From the NCBI GenBank assembly GCA_963699305.1, contig OY969431.1, positions 186,001 to 250,000 of the forward strand: 64,000 nt of DNA. Direction: 5' to 3'. The position numbers were made by a program, and so were the translations under genes. This DNA comes from JBGQAS01 sp963699305 (GTDB lineage: Bacteria; Chloroflexota; Anaerolineae; Anaerolineales; Anaerolineaceae). The notes beneath the pieces are model-generated. The model was not told the DNA's origin, ran no database searches, and saw only the letters and a program-made list of their open reading frames with translations. Positions 46,020-55,565 of this stretch are shown here, one piece after another. Within the stretch, counting starts at the first letter, position 1. Each line of letters begins with the position of its first letter.

Positions 46020-46970
46020 TTAAAATAACCTTCCAGCGGTTGTGCGGAACCCTTGATCCTGCAATGAATCCAGAAAAAAGTTGGTTTCGTGTGCGTAAAA
46101 TGGTTTCAGTTCTTTTTCTTTCATTAGCAGGATATCAAAGTAAATGTACTTTTTTGTGAGTTGGTAGAAAAGGAGTTTCTTGAAATGAGCGAGATCATCC
46201 AGCTTGAAACATCCCATAGGATATCCAAACTTCTCATATAACAGCATGGATTTGTAACCGGTATCGCGGAAGAGAGCGAGGATCTCAAGACAATCTTCCA
46301 CATAATGTGCGTTTCTAAAAACATCGCATTCAAACAGGACGACGGGTTGGCTGAGCAATGCCTGCTTTGCCCCCCTGAGGACTGCAAAGTCATTTCCGTC
46401 TGTGTCAACCTTGATCAGATTCAGACCGGAGAATTCCGGGTTTTCGATTAACAGGGTATCAACTGTGACAGTCTGAAATTCCAAGCCTTGTGGATTTTTG
46501 TAGAACGAGGCAGTGCCTTGCTTTTCGATAATCTCGTACGTATCCTTCCCATTATAAGAAGAGCATACCCGATTTAGGATTTTTACGTTTGGTATATTCC
46601 AATTCTTTTGCAGGTAACCGTTGAATTTGGAATTCGGTTCGATCGCCAGGAACTGATCCTGCCCTCCCTGGTACAGGGCAGCAATTGTATCGCCGATATT
46701 CGCACCAACATCTAGGCACTTAAGCGGACCGTATATGCCGTGCAGAAAAACATTCAGCCTTTCCAGTAAACTGTCATACAAAGGCAGTAATTTTAGGTAA
46801 AAAGGTAGTTCGTGGGAAAGAGGAAGTTGAAGGCTACGACCGTGAGCTGTCATGGAACAAGGCGGATCGTTGAAATTCCTGATGAGGAACCGGCGAAAAC
46901 GGCTCCAAAGTAATTGCGAGACTCCTGTGGTGTTTAACATCCTGTGAAGGACATAATTAGCAATTCCCAT
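46020..46970 (-). CDS. FkbM-family methyltransferase
   Basis: A 316-residue SAM-dependent methyltransferase. Motif I is LDVGANIGDTIAALYQ; the family mark KVDTDGNDFAVLRGAKQALL follows. FkbM enzymes O-methylate sugars or polyketides. It probably modifies a surface glycan, together with the glycosyltransferase at 47950. No signal peptide. The 216 bp between it and DUF1638 (45804-46019) hold nothing clear. Confidence 0.88.
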   Translation of the reverse strand: MGIANYVLHRMLNTTGVSQLLWSRFRRFLIRNFNDPPCSMTAHGRSLQLPLSHELPFYLKLLPLYDSLLERLNVFLHGIYGPLKCLDVGANIGDTIAALYQGGQDQFLAIEPNSKFNGYLQKNWNIPNVKILNRVCSSYNGKDTYEIIEKQGTASFYKNPQGLEFQTVTVDTLLIENPEFSGLNLIKVDTDGNDFAVLRGAKQALLSQPVVLFECDVFRNAHYVEDCLEILALFRDTGYKSMLLYEKFGYPMGCFKLDDLAHFKKLLFYQLTKKYIYFDILLMKEKELKPFYAHETNFFLDSLQDQGFRTTAGRLF

Positions 46971-47161
46971 TTTTCAATCTTTCATGTTCTTTAAGAGATG
47001 GAGTCGTATTACAACGAACCTCGGTGATTTGTATTGGCTTATAAGAAAGTTTCTTTATGTATTCAAAGAAATAATTAATATAAATAGGACAGTTAATCCT
47101 TAATTTGCGCTGTACACTAGCAAGTATAGAACGATACTTAGGTTAATCATAGGTGGTGAAA

Positions 47162-47854
47162 ATGAAGGGTAATAGGTTTGTAAATTATTTCATTCTTGGC
47201 GTGGTGATATTGGCATTTGCCGTTGCTATGAGCTTGACAATAAATATCGAACAAGTCAATGCACAATCACCATGTAACGATCCAGCCGATCCTTCTTATC
47301 CGTGTACACCGCAGCCCCCATCAGATAATCAGTCTTCGAACCCACCCGTTGATGCCCCTCCCGTTGTCCATACCAAAACTCCCGTGCCAACAGCGACAAA
47401 TACCCAGACAATTACACCCACTCCAAAATCGATCAACCTTCCCATTTCGGGTGGAGTGGCTGGATCAAATAATCCCAATAGCGAACTGCCTGCAATTCAG
47501 AATCCTGGCCCACTTGGATGGATAATTCCAATAGTGATTATCGGTATTGGTGCTGCGGTCGGCTTAACTTTGGTCAAAGGGAAAAGGAAAATCGGCAGCA
47601 CTGGTAATATCGATCTCCTCCCTGCCATTCAAAAAGGTGGCAAAGAGAACATGACGATGACTGTACACGATGGAGCGGAATTCGGCGGTGGCAATGAAAG
47701 TGCGACCGTTACTGTACACGATGTTGGGGATGTCGCTCCCGATGGTGCTCTCAACGTCCGTGAAGCCGCCAACGATCCTGGTAGCATCCACGGAAAGCCG
47801 CCAGATCCGCTCGTTAAACCACCGTCTCCAAATAAGCCTTCAAATCCGAACTAA
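47162..47854 (+). CDS. Single-pass surface protein with Thr/Pro linker
   Basis: A 230-residue protein. Signal peptide (FILGVVILAFAVAMSLTI), then a Pro/Thr-rich extracellular part (PPVDAPPVVHTKTPVPTATN), a membrane helix (GWIIPIVIIGIGAAVGLTLV) with KGKRK stop-transfer, and a Gly/Asp-rich tail with two copies of the TVHD motif (MTMTVHDGAEFGG; ATVTVHDVGD). The tail would be cytoplasmic. The ATG at 47162 fits an AGGTGG ribosome site. No family recognised. The intergenic stretch 46971-47161 is AT-rich without a clear promoter. Confidence 0.7.
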   Translation: MKGNRFVNYFILGVVILAFAVAMSLTINIEQVNAQSPCNDPADPSYPCTPQPPSDNQSSNPPVDAPPVVHTKTPVPTATNTQTITPTPKSINLPISGGVAGSNNPNSELPAIQNPGPLGWIIPIVIIGIGAAVGLTLVKGKRKIGSTGNIDLLPAIQKGGKENMTMTVHDGAEFGGGNESATVTVHDVGDVAPDGALNVREAANDPGSIHGKPPDPLVKPPSPNKPSNPN

Positions 47855-47894
47855 GTTGCAAATCTGGTGGTGGAACATTGTAAGCTCGATTTCG

Positions 47895-47923
47895 AACCAG
47901 CCGGATTTATTTTCCGGCTGGTT
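47895..47923 (+). terminator. Hairpin after the surface-protein gene
   Basis: An 11-bp perfect stem (47895-47905 with 47913-47923) and 7-base loop. The T tract is short, so termination may be weak and readthrough into the glycosyltransferase gene possible. Confidence 0.55.
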
Positions 47924-47949
47924 TAACAAATTATTGGGAAATAGCAATC

Positions 47950-49947
47950 GTGAGTAGCCACTGGGATTTCACTCACCTTGGAAAAATGAAAACCTCGTTA
48001 AAATATTGGGGGAAGCAATTAACGTTTCTCTCCCCGGATGAAACCTTGAACAGGGTAATGAAGTGTTTGGAGCAAAAGAAACCTGGTGCTTACCTAAAGT
48101 TCGGACGGGTTGATATCGACGCCGCGTTGGGGATTAATAAATCCGGTGAGGAATTATCTGATTCTTTCATTCAGGAAATTCGCAATACCTTTCTGTTTTC
48201 TTGGAAAGATGTTTTAAAGGCACTGGATGTAGAAAGCCCTGCGCTGAAAATCCCTTTCTTTTCACATTCTGGGGGGATCTCAAGTCGTGAAGCGTTGGAT
48301 CGGCTAAATTCAGTTGGTGCTTGTTTCTTGGATGGACCAATTTTTTCCTACAACGCACTTCACAGAGCTAATCTAGTGCAACCGGATTTACTGGAGACGT
48401 TCTTTGAGGCGCTTAGGATCTGCCGACCGATTCTAGTCTTCAAAGAGGGGGAAGCCAGGGAAATCGTGTTTGAAAAACTTGCCCCACGGATTTCAATTCC
48501 GGTTTCTGTCGGGGAAATCAAAAATGGTATTGAACAAATAGAGGAAAAGCTCCTCCGGATTAGTGCGTCTGCGGCAAATAGCTTCCCGGTTATTGTTTTG
48601 GCATTGGACGTGACAGGGCGATTGTTGGTCAGGCGTTTGATGAAGCGTGGATTTTCCGGTTTTCTTGTCGACTTGGATAATCTAAACGATCCTTCTTTTG
48701 AGACCAGCCCGGTTTCACGCAGATTCAAGTTTCCGACTATGAAGCTTGCTATTTCAGGAAAAATGGTTGTTGGTAAATCACCTTCTGTTTCTGGTTCAAG
48801 CGGGAAACTCCCGGTGCGGTGGGAAGGACCATTGCTTGGGCATTATTCTTATTCGATCATCAATCGCGAACTTTGTTTTCGTTTAGGCAGCAACAACAGT
48901 ATTGAACTCACCATCCGCCCCAGTGATACACCTTTTACAGGTGATCCTTTGATCCCAGCCAACTTTACCAGCTTCCGTTCGATCGTCGACAACGTTGGCA
49001 GACCTATTAATCAGCCTATAGAGTTCCACATTAGCAACCATGCCCAGCATCCTTACCTTCCACCGCAGGAAGGTCGCTGGGTTGTGATCCTGCCCTGGGA
49101 TTATGTGAGCCTGCCCGTTCGATGGTTGGAGTGGATTCGCAATCAAATAGATGAGGTCTGGGTGCCTAGTAATTTTGTCCGGGACTCCTTTCTCGGAGCA
49201 GGCATCTCGCCGGACCGCGTGGTGGTTGTGCCGAATGGAGTGGATGTGCGCGTGTACCGACCGAACGCCAGGAAAGTTCCATTAAATACAAGAAAGTCAT
49301 TTAAATTCCTCTTTGTCGGAGGTCCTTTTTGGCGGAAAGGATTTGATGTTTTGCTGGCCGCGTATGGAAAAGCTTTTTCAGCCCATGATGGTGTCAGCCT
49401 GGTCATTAAAAGCGCTCCTGAGTTTTGGACGCTTAATGGCACAAAACAACTGGTTGACTTCCGTTCCCATACAGGGATGCCAGAAGTGTGCACCATTGTC
49501 CGGTCCCTGGATCAAGCGCAAATGGCTGGTTTGTATTCAGCCTGCAATTGCCTGGTTCATCCATATCGCGCAGAGGGATTCGCAATTTGTGTCGCTGAGG
49601 GGATGGCAAGCGGTCTGCCAGTGATCGTTACTGCCATGGGAGGAACCTCGGATTTTTGTAATTCCAGCACAGCATTCCTCGTCCCAGCCAAGCTGCGCCA
49701 GATGAATATTAAAAAATTGGATAATGAACCAACGCTGGATTTCCCATTGTATGCAGAACCTGAACTGGATGGATTGGTGGAATGGATGCGTTATGTCTAT
49801 GAACACGCCGAAGAATCGAGAACAAAAGCGCGGGAAGGGATGTACAAGATAAGAGCCGAATTCACTTGGGATCATGCAGCTGAAATTATTGTAGATCGGT
49901 TGGGTAAGCTCGAAAATAGACCCGTTCAGCGATACACGAAAAGCTAA
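47950..49947 (+). CDS. Two-domain glycosyltransferase (GT-D-like plus GT4)
   Basis: A 665-residue protein. Residues 30-240 resemble the GT-D fold (YLKFGRVDIDAALGI, then SHSGGISSREALDRLNSVGACFLDGPIF), a fold used by some sugar-transfer enzymes; this call is tentative. Residues about 345-655 are a GT-B/GT4 domain: WVPSNFVRDSFLGAGISPDRVVVVPNGVD, FLFVGGPFWRKGFDVLLAAY, VHPYRAEGFAICVAEGMASGLPVIVT. The last block contains the EGFAICVAE nucleotide-sugar site. It probably builds a surface polysaccharide. GTG start; a methionine at 47986 is an alternative. Confidence 0.82.
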   Translation: MSSHWDFTHLGKMKTSLKYWGKQLTFLSPDETLNRVMKCLEQKKPGAYLKFGRVDIDAALGINKSGEELSDSFIQEIRNTFLFSWKDVLKALDVESPALKIPFFSHSGGISSREALDRLNSVGACFLDGPIFSYNALHRANLVQPDLLETFFEALRICRPILVFKEGEAREIVFEKLAPRISIPVSVGEIKNGIEQIEEKLLRISASAANSFPVIVLALDVTGRLLVRRLMKRGFSGFLVDLDNLNDPSFETSPVSRRFKFPTMKLAISGKMVVGKSPSVSGSSGKLPVRWEGPLLGHYSYSIINRELCFRLGSNNSIELTIRPSDTPFTGDPLIPANFTSFRSIVDNVGRPINQPIEFHISNHAQHPYLPPQEGRWVVILPWDYVSLPVRWLEWIRNQIDEVWVPSNFVRDSFLGAGISPDRVVVVPNGVDVRVYRPNARKVPLNTRKSFKFLFVGGPFWRKGFDVLLAAYGKAFSAHDGVSLVIKSAPEFWTLNGTKQLVDFRSHTGMPEVCTIVRSLDQAQMAGLYSACNCLVHPYRAEGFAICVAEGMASGLPVIVTAMGGTSDFCNSSTAFLVPAKLRQMNIKKLDNEPTLDFPLYAEPELDGLVEWMRYVYEHAEESRTKAREGMYKIRAEFTWDHAAEIIVDRLGKLENRPVQRYTKS

Positions 49948-50200
49948 ATGGATTTCCTGTATTCTCGATTACCATTCGAAATCCCCCTAAATCTGGCTGA
50001 ACTGTTCATATCTCACCATTAATTGTCCGGTTGAGTCAATCTGAGGTCAGGCGTAATGTGGCAAGTTCTTAACCCATGCCCGCATTTGAGTTGAACCAAA
50101 TATGAAGTATCTAAAAATAGACTTCACAAAAATATATTAATAATGTATTAAGAACTATTAACCCCTTTGTAAAGTACAGTAAAAATAGAAAGGAATTGAT

Positions 50201-50842
50201 ATGTTAAAAAATAGTACGATTTTCAACAAGCGATTAAACTGGATGGGAATAATCGCTCTGGTGTGTGGTTTTGCTTTAATTGTCTCTGCTTGTGGGAGTG
50301 CTGGTGTGAACTCACCTGGCTCAACCACAGCCAATGGTGAGGAAACCTTATCTTCGAAGGGTCAATCCTCAGAAGTATCAGTTGGATCACCTGCTGCTCT
50401 TCCACCAGCCTCAGGTGAGGATGTCTGCTCGCTAATCACAGCAGCCGAAACAGAGGCTGTCATGGGTCAAACAGTAGGATCAATTAATCCCTATTCAGAA
50501 GTAGACAGTGATTATGGTGAAACGGTTTTTTCTTGCTACTACATCGGAAATGACCTTACTGTCATTGTTTCAATTGTTGACTTTGGATCCTCACAGACAG
50601 CAAGCACGATGCTACAACAGCGCCTCGTCAAGGAGCAGGCAAATAATACAAATGGAACCATCAGTGAGGAGTCTGGGCTAGGTGAGAAGACCTATTGGAC
50701 GATCAATGAAAATACTGGTATTTATAGCTTTTTGAAAGGTAGCAAAATAATTGTCGTAGGCATCGTCGGAAATACCGGAGATGCCACCTCTTACAAAGCT
50801 TCTCTTCTAACCCTTGCAAAAAATGTAGCGTCAAAATATTAA
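50201..50842 (+). CDS. DUF3558-like secreted lipoprotein
   Basis: A 213-residue lipoprotein (signal peptide ending LIVSAC, Cys near 31) with a Ser/Gly-rich linker and a domain of about 140 residues: EDVCSLITAAETEAVMGQTVG, then VFSCYYIGNDLTVIVSIVDFG. This Cys-containing pattern resembles DUF3558. Function unknown; two Cys may form a disulfide. A ribosome site AAAGGA precedes. The region 49948-50200 upstream shows nothing distinct. Confidence 0.72.
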   Translation: MLKNSTIFNKRLNWMGIIALVCGFALIVSACGSAGVNSPGSTTANGEETLSSKGQSSEVSVGSPAALPPASGEDVCSLITAAETEAVMGQTVGSINPYSEVDSDYGETVFSCYYIGNDLTVIVSIVDFGSSQTASTMLQQRLVKEQANNTNGTISEESGLGEKTYWTINENTGIYSFLKGSKIIVVGIVGNTGDATSYKASLLTLAKNVASKY

Positions 50843-51007
50843 CGTAGGATTTTTCTGTAAGTTTCATTTTCAGGTGGTCTTGGAAATATCAACCACCAAA
50901 CATTAACCAGGCGGTGGGTACAGCATAAGATGAAGAGGAAAGAGGGTGTAGTCACTTTAGAATGCACCCAACGGGTTCAAAAAGTTCGTGCCTGGTATCT
51001 AAATATG

Positions 51008-51044
51008 AATTATAGCGCTCTCAATTAAGGAGAGCGCTATAATT
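51008..51044. terminator. Strong hairpin in the 50843-51175 intergenic region
   Basis: A 15-bp perfect stem with outer AATTAT/ATAATT and core AGCGCTCTC/GAGAGCGCT, followed by a short T tract. It lies between converging genes. A second weaker stem (GGTGGT/ACCACC) lies at 50871-50899. No gene is visible in this 333-bp gap. Confidence 0.65.
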
Positions 51045-51175
51045 TACCTAAAATTTATTCTATGCCGAAGTGCATACCAACGAAGACTCTGATCGAAAGC
51101 CAAATCGGCTGCAAGCACGTGTTGGTTGACTTTCATAAAATAGGCTAAACTCAGAAGATTCCTTAAGTTGAGAAT

Positions 51176-52048
51176 TCACTTTTTTCGGATTGTAACCACA
51201 TAATCTTTTAGATTTGTTTCCCCGACTCCACTAACAATTTCATTACCAAACGAAATAGATGCAAGATATTCATCGCCAGCAATTAAACCTTCTTCTTGAA
51301 CGATTGAGAAGAAATTTGTCAAATTCAGAGCCCCAGCACCTTGCTGATATGGCATTCTGGTAAATACGATGAATCTCCAACCCATTCCGAAATTATCCCC
51401 CGTGGATAGATCATACGATATTTCATCGATCATTACTTGCTTCCTCGAAGGCACAGCTGGCTGCATGTCGCCATAAACGTCGAGTACGATAATGATTTCA
51501 TGGGTGATCGGGGGCACTCCCCAAGTCGTTGGATTCTGCGTATTAGTCAACCACATATGCAGAATGAGATTGCCGGATCCTGAGTGAGTTGAGGAAACAT
51601 TGTATGAAACCGTCGCCGTATCGAGGTTACTGATCTTTTCAGGTAAGGATGTTGATGTTGATGTGCTGCTAGGCACCTGACCGAATACGATCGCTGGAAA
51701 CGATTTCACATTACCGCCAGAATTCAACCAATCCCAAGTCCATCGACCAACCAGTGCCCCGTTGGCATCGATGATTGCGTCAATACACTGAGACCAGCCA
51801 GTGAGTGAGCCTTTTCCCCAATCACCCATGATTGCCTGATATTCACCAACATTGACCACCGCCGCAGCTTCACAAGTCATGGTAATGGGATTAATTGCTG
51901 GAGTGAGGGTAAGGGTTGGTGTATATGTTGATGTGTGAATCGGAGTGTGTGTATTAGTCGGAGCAGGAAAAAGGTTTGATCCACAGGCTAGGAGGAGCAA
52001 ATTCAACAGAAGAAGTAAACAGACCGTCAATTGAAAATGTGTCTTCAT
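51176..52048 (-). CDS. Lipoprotein of unknown function
   Basis: A 290-residue lipoprotein (signal LLLLNLLLLAC) with a Thr-rich linker (THTPIHTSTYTPTLTLTP). The main domain begins CEAAAVVNVGEYQAIMGDWG and includes TWDWLNSGGNVKSFPAIVFG. The pattern suggests a beta-sandwich, similar to xyloglucanase-type (GH12-like) or carbohydrate-binding folds: W-x-W-x-N-x-G-G and SYPAIVFG are reminiscent of GH12 enzymes. This is suggestive only. Catalytic Glu assignment is not possible by eye. Confidence 0.65.
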   Translation of the reverse strand: MKTHFQLTVCLLLLLNLLLLACGSNLFPAPTNTHTPIHTSTYTPTLTLTPAINPITMTCEAAAVVNVGEYQAIMGDWGKGSLTGWSQCIDAIIDANGALVGRWTWDWLNSGGNVKSFPAIVFGQVPSSTSTSTSLPEKISNLDTATVSYNVSSTHSGSGNLILHMWLTNTQNPTTWGVPPITHEIIIVLDVYGDMQPAVPSRKQVMIDEISYDLSTGDNFGMGWRFIVFTRMPYQQGAGALNLTNFFSIVQEEGLIAGDEYLASISFGNEIVSGVGETNLKDYVVTIRKK

Positions 52049-52463
52049 AAGTATCCTTCAATTTCAAATACTCAACCTGCTATTTACTCAACCGTATAAA
52101 TGCCCACCATGATTCGGATAGTGTAACTTTTAGTTCACACATTTGTATACAGTATATAATCATTTTAAGATTTGTTGAACGACCTTTGACCTGCTCCACA
52201 AAGATTGATTCACAAACGAAAAAAACATATCTGGGGAGTCCATTGTTTCCATATTGGTTTGCTGGTATTGATCCGTAAAGAATTTTGAACAGCGGGATTG
52301 GGATTCGTACCAAGAACCTCCGTGATACTCCAGCACACGAATCGGTGTGAGTAAAGACCCTGAATCCATGACACGCTATGCCCTGCACGAATTACGCGGT
52401 TTGTTAAAGTAATTTTTATGCCTTCTTTGTTAATATCCTGCGCTCTAATTAGGTGCATGTATA
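52049..52463. other. Gene-poor 415-bp intergenic region
   Basis: No convincing ORF. It holds one 31-base stretch (52291-52321) that resembles the variable loop, T arm and acceptor 3' strand of the tRNA at 60.6 kb (25 of 31 bases when compared on the same strand). The promoter of the LuxR regulator should be here but was not identified. Confidence 0.5.
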
Positions 52464-55121
52464 ATGAATTCTAGAATGTCTGAGCCTCTTCTCCTAACCA
52501 AACTTTATATCCCCCCACCTCGTTCAAAATCAGTTCTACGCCCCCACCTGGTCGAAAGGCTGAACGAGGGCTTGGAACGCAAGTTGACCCTCATTTCTGC
52601 CCCCGCAGGTTTTGGCAAGACCACGTTAGCCAGCGAATGGATTGCCAGCTGCGGGAGACAGGTGGCATGGTTGTCTTTGGATGAAGGGGATAACGATCCA
52701 GCACGTTTCATTACTTACCTTATTAGAGCGTTGCAGACAATCAAGGCAAATATTGGCGATGATTTACTGGCTACGCTGCAATCCCCCCAGCCGCTACAAA
52801 TCGAAACAATTTTGACTATCCTGCTCAACGAAATTTCTGCCATCCATGGGCAATTCCTTCTTGCACTTGATGATTACCACTCGATCGATTCCCAGCCGGT
52901 GGATCATTCTCTAGCTTTCATTATAGAACACCAGCCACCGCAGATGCACCTGCTCATCGCAACGCGTGAAGATCCAGATCTGCCTCTGGCACGCTTGCGC
53001 GCCCGGGGGCAGTGTACCGAGCTTCGCGCTGCCGACCTACGCTTTTCATCTGCCGAAGCTGCAGAATTTCTCAACCGTGTGATGGGGTTGAATCTCTCTG
53101 AGAGAGATATCGATGCGCTGGGAACCCGCACTGAGGGATGGATTGCCGGTTTGCAATTAGCCGCACTTTCCATGCAAAGATACAAAGACACAGCCGGTTT
53201 CATCCAATCTTTCACCGGCAGCCATCGTTTTGTGATGGATTATTTGCTCGAAGAAGTCCTGCACCAGCAGACTGAAAATATACAGGCTTTTTTATTGCGT
53301 ACTTCAGTTCTCGACCGCATGTGTGGGTCTCTTTGTGATGCCGTTTTGCCCGATCCATCAATTCCCGGGCAGGAAACCTTGGAATATCTCGAGCGCGCCA
53401 ACCTGTTCATTGTCCCTTTGGATAATGAGCGGCACTGGTATCGCTATCATCATCTTTTATACGATTTACTGCGCAAACGACTGGGGCAAAGTCTCACACC
53501 GGGAGAGATCGCTGAATTGCATATCCGTGCCAGCGAATGGTATGAAAACAATGACCTGATGCTTGAGGCTTTCCGCCATGCGGCTGCAGCCAACGATATC
53601 GATCGCGCCGAGCGCCTGATGGAAAGCAGGGAGATGCCCATCCATGTGCGCGGCGCAGCGACAATGATCCTGAGCTGGCTGGAGTCGTTGCCAAAGAGTT
53701 TACTGGATGCCAGGCCTGCGTTGTGGTGGGGGCAGGCTGCCATGCTGCTGGTTATGGGTCAAATAAATTGTGTGGAGGAGAAACTCCAGGCATTAGAAGC
53801 CACTTTGACTTCCAAATGCTTGCAGGGTGCCGCACCGGATGACGCGACCAGAGACCTGATCGGGAAGATTGCTGCCGCCAGGGCAAACGTAGCGCAAGCG
53901 CAGGTCCAGATAGAAACCATCTTCGTGCAAGCGCAACGGGCTCTGGAGTACCTGCACCCCACCAACCTTGCAGACCGATCCATGGCAACCCGCTCATTGG
54001 GGCTTGCATATTATCTCAAGGGTGACACGGTTGAAGCTGGCCGGTTATATTCCGAAGCCTTATCTCTCGCCCAGGCAGCCGGCGATGATATCGACGCCAC
54101 ATTGGCATCGATCCGTTTAGGCCAGATACAAGAAGAAAAAAGCCAGCTTCGCCTGGCAGCAGAGACCTACCAGCGGGTCGTACAATTGGTCGACGATTAT
54201 TCTCCTCATAATTCTTCCGTGGTGTATCTGGGATTGGCACGAGTATATTACGAATGGAACGATTTGAATGCTGCCGAGCAATACGGAGAGAAGAGCTTCC
54301 GGTTGGCGCAGCAGTATGACCAGGTAATTGACAGATTGATACTAAGTGAGATGTTCATGGCCCGTTTGAAATTAGCCCGGGGTGATGCATCCAGCGCAGC
54401 AACCATTCTTTCGCATGTTGAACAAACGGCACGTCAAAAGGAATACACTTTTCGTGAATCGTACGTAGCCTACGACCAGGCATTTGTCCTCCTCCGCCAG
54501 GGAAACTTGGATGCAGCCCTTCAACTGACTCTGCAAAATAACCTTCCAGCCATGCAGGCACGTGTGCTCATTGCTTTGGAAAATCCAGCCGAGGCGCTGT
54601 CAGTGCTGAAGCCTTTACGCCTGGAGGTGGAAGCGATGGGATGGCCAAACAGTCAGTTCGGGGTGAAGACTCTGCAATCTATAGCTCTTTATGCAAATGG
54701 TGAAAAGGAAAAAGCATTGGATCTACTCGGAGAGTTGTTATCGCGCGCGGAACCAGAAGGTTATGTCCGCCTTTTCGTGGATGAAGGAACTCTTATGGAT
54801 CAACTTTTACGCGAAGCAGCGTCTCGCGGGGTTATGCCAGGCTATGTCGGCAAGCTGTTGTCTGTATTTGAAGATGAAAAGCGGATAAGGGAGGGTAAAA
54901 CTGCCTTGTCCCCAACCCAACCGCTTGTCGATCCATTGAGCCAGCGTGAGATGGAAATACTTAAACTCATCTCCCAGGGACTCTCGAATGGTGCGATCGG
55001 CGAGCGTCTTTTTCTCGCGCTGGATACGGTCAAAGGACATAATCGCAGGATCTTTGAAAAACTCCAGGTTCAAAATCGAACCGAAGCTGTTGCCCGCTCC
55101 CGGGAATTGGGTTTGCTCTAG
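52464..55121 (+). CDS. MalT-like ATP-dependent LuxR-family transcriptional regulator
   Basis: An 885-residue regulator of the LAL/MalT type. Near the start LLLTKLYIPPPRSKSVLRPHLVERL leads to an NTPase domain with Walker A SAPAGFGKTTLASEW and Walker B-like LLALDDYHSI. The central part (about 400-750) is a helical, TPR-like region. The C-terminus has a LuxR HTH (LSQREMEILKLISQGLSNGAIGERLFLALDTVKGHNRRIFEKL). Such proteins bind an inducer and ATP, then activate transcription. It lies upstream of the small-membrane-protein array and probably controls it. Start 52464 or 52476. Confidence 0.93.
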   Translation: MNSRMSEPLLLTKLYIPPPRSKSVLRPHLVERLNEGLERKLTLISAPAGFGKTTLASEWIASCGRQVAWLSLDEGDNDPARFITYLIRALQTIKANIGDDLLATLQSPQPLQIETILTILLNEISAIHGQFLLALDDYHSIDSQPVDHSLAFIIEHQPPQMHLLIATREDPDLPLARLRARGQCTELRAADLRFSSAEAAEFLNRVMGLNLSERDIDALGTRTEGWIAGLQLAALSMQRYKDTAGFIQSFTGSHRFVMDYLLEEVLHQQTENIQAFLLRTSVLDRMCGSLCDAVLPDPSIPGQETLEYLERANLFIVPLDNERHWYRYHHLLYDLLRKRLGQSLTPGEIAELHIRASEWYENNDLMLEAFRHAAAANDIDRAERLMESREMPIHVRGAATMILSWLESLPKSLLDARPALWWGQAAMLLVMGQINCVEEKLQALEATLTSKCLQGAAPDDATRDLIGKIAAARANVAQAQVQIETIFVQAQRALEYLHPTNLADRSMATRSLGLAYYLKGDTVEAGRLYSEALSLAQAAGDDIDATLASIRLGQIQEEKSQLRLAAETYQRVVQLVDDYSPHNSSVVYLGLARVYYEWNDLNAAEQYGEKSFRLAQQYDQVIDRLILSEMFMARLKLARGDASSAATILSHVEQTARQKEYTFRESYVAYDQAFVLLRQGNLDAALQLTLQNNLPAMQARVLIALENPAEALSVLKPLRLEVEAMGWPNSQFGVKTLQSIALYANGEKEKALDLLGELLSRAEPEGYVRLFVDEGTLMDQLLREAASRGVMPGYVGKLLSVFEDEKRIREGKTALSPTQPLVDPLSQREMEILKLISQGLSNGAIGERLFLALDTVKGHNRRIFEKLQVQNRTEAVARSRELGLL

Positions 55122-55173
55122 ATTCAAACGTTAATTTTCTTCACAATTTCCCCCGAAAAAAATAACACCAACA

Positions 55174-55204
55174 GTTAACACTAAAGTGTCTACCCGTTAA
55201 CACT
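55174..55204 (+). promoter_or_regulatory. Phased direct repeat, candidate LuxR/MalT-type binding site
   Basis: GTTAACACT occurs at 55174-55182 and 55196-55204, exactly 22 bp apart (two helical turns). The first copy overlaps a palindrome ACACT-AA-AGTGT (55178-55189). It lies about 75 bp before a weak -10 (CATAAT, 55252-55257) of the next operon, an activator-like position. Confidence 0.5.
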
Positions 55205-55279
55205 CTGCGGGCGATATTATCGTCTTGCATTAAGAAAATGGCATGGATTGTCATAATCGTTCATATAGAGAGAAAGGAG

Positions 55280-55565
55280 ATGTCATACGAAATCAAACTC
55301 GAAAACCGACTCAGATCAGCCCCTGATCTTTCAGATCAGGATCAAGGGACATCTGGATCAACAATGGACAGACTGGTTCGAGGGAATGACGATCACGCTC
55401 GAGGAGGACGGTAACACCCTGTTGACCGGCCCGGTAATCGACCAGGCTGCCCTGCATGGATTGCTTAAAAAGATACGGGATTTGGGAGTGGTGCTGGTTT
55501 CGATTTGCCCGCTTCAAACGGATAATTTGGGATCATCAAGTAATAAAAAGGAGATAAAAAAATGA
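55280..55565 (+). CDS. Small conserved-looking protein preceding DUF4386 genes, frame-broken
   Basis: About 94 residues after repair of a C-run indel at 55320-55323. It starts MSYEIKLEN and, after the break, reads LIFQIRIKGHLDQQWTDWF, then EGMTITLEEDGNTLLTGPVIDQAALHGLLKKIRDLGVVLVSI. This WF-E-G-(L/M)-T-I ... D-Q-A-A-L-H-G-L-L ... R-D-L-G pattern occurs in small Chloroflexota proteins I recall near such genes; function unknown. AAAGGAG precedes the ATG at 55280. The TGA overlaps the ATG of the DUF4386 gene. Confidence 0.7.

Noticed and set aside
47400..47460. LPISG in the surface protein as a sortase signal
   Set aside because: The motif lies far before the membrane helix, and a long tail follows the helix, unlike a C-terminal sorting signal.
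52291..52321. tRNA-like 31-base stretch
   Set aside because: Resembles only the variable loop, T arm and 3' acceptor; no 5' half or anticodon arm could be found, so it is not called as a tRNA gene.
52080..52388. A 102-codon minus-strand ORF
   Set aside because: No similarity to any family, no ribosome site; it covers the tRNA-like fragment.
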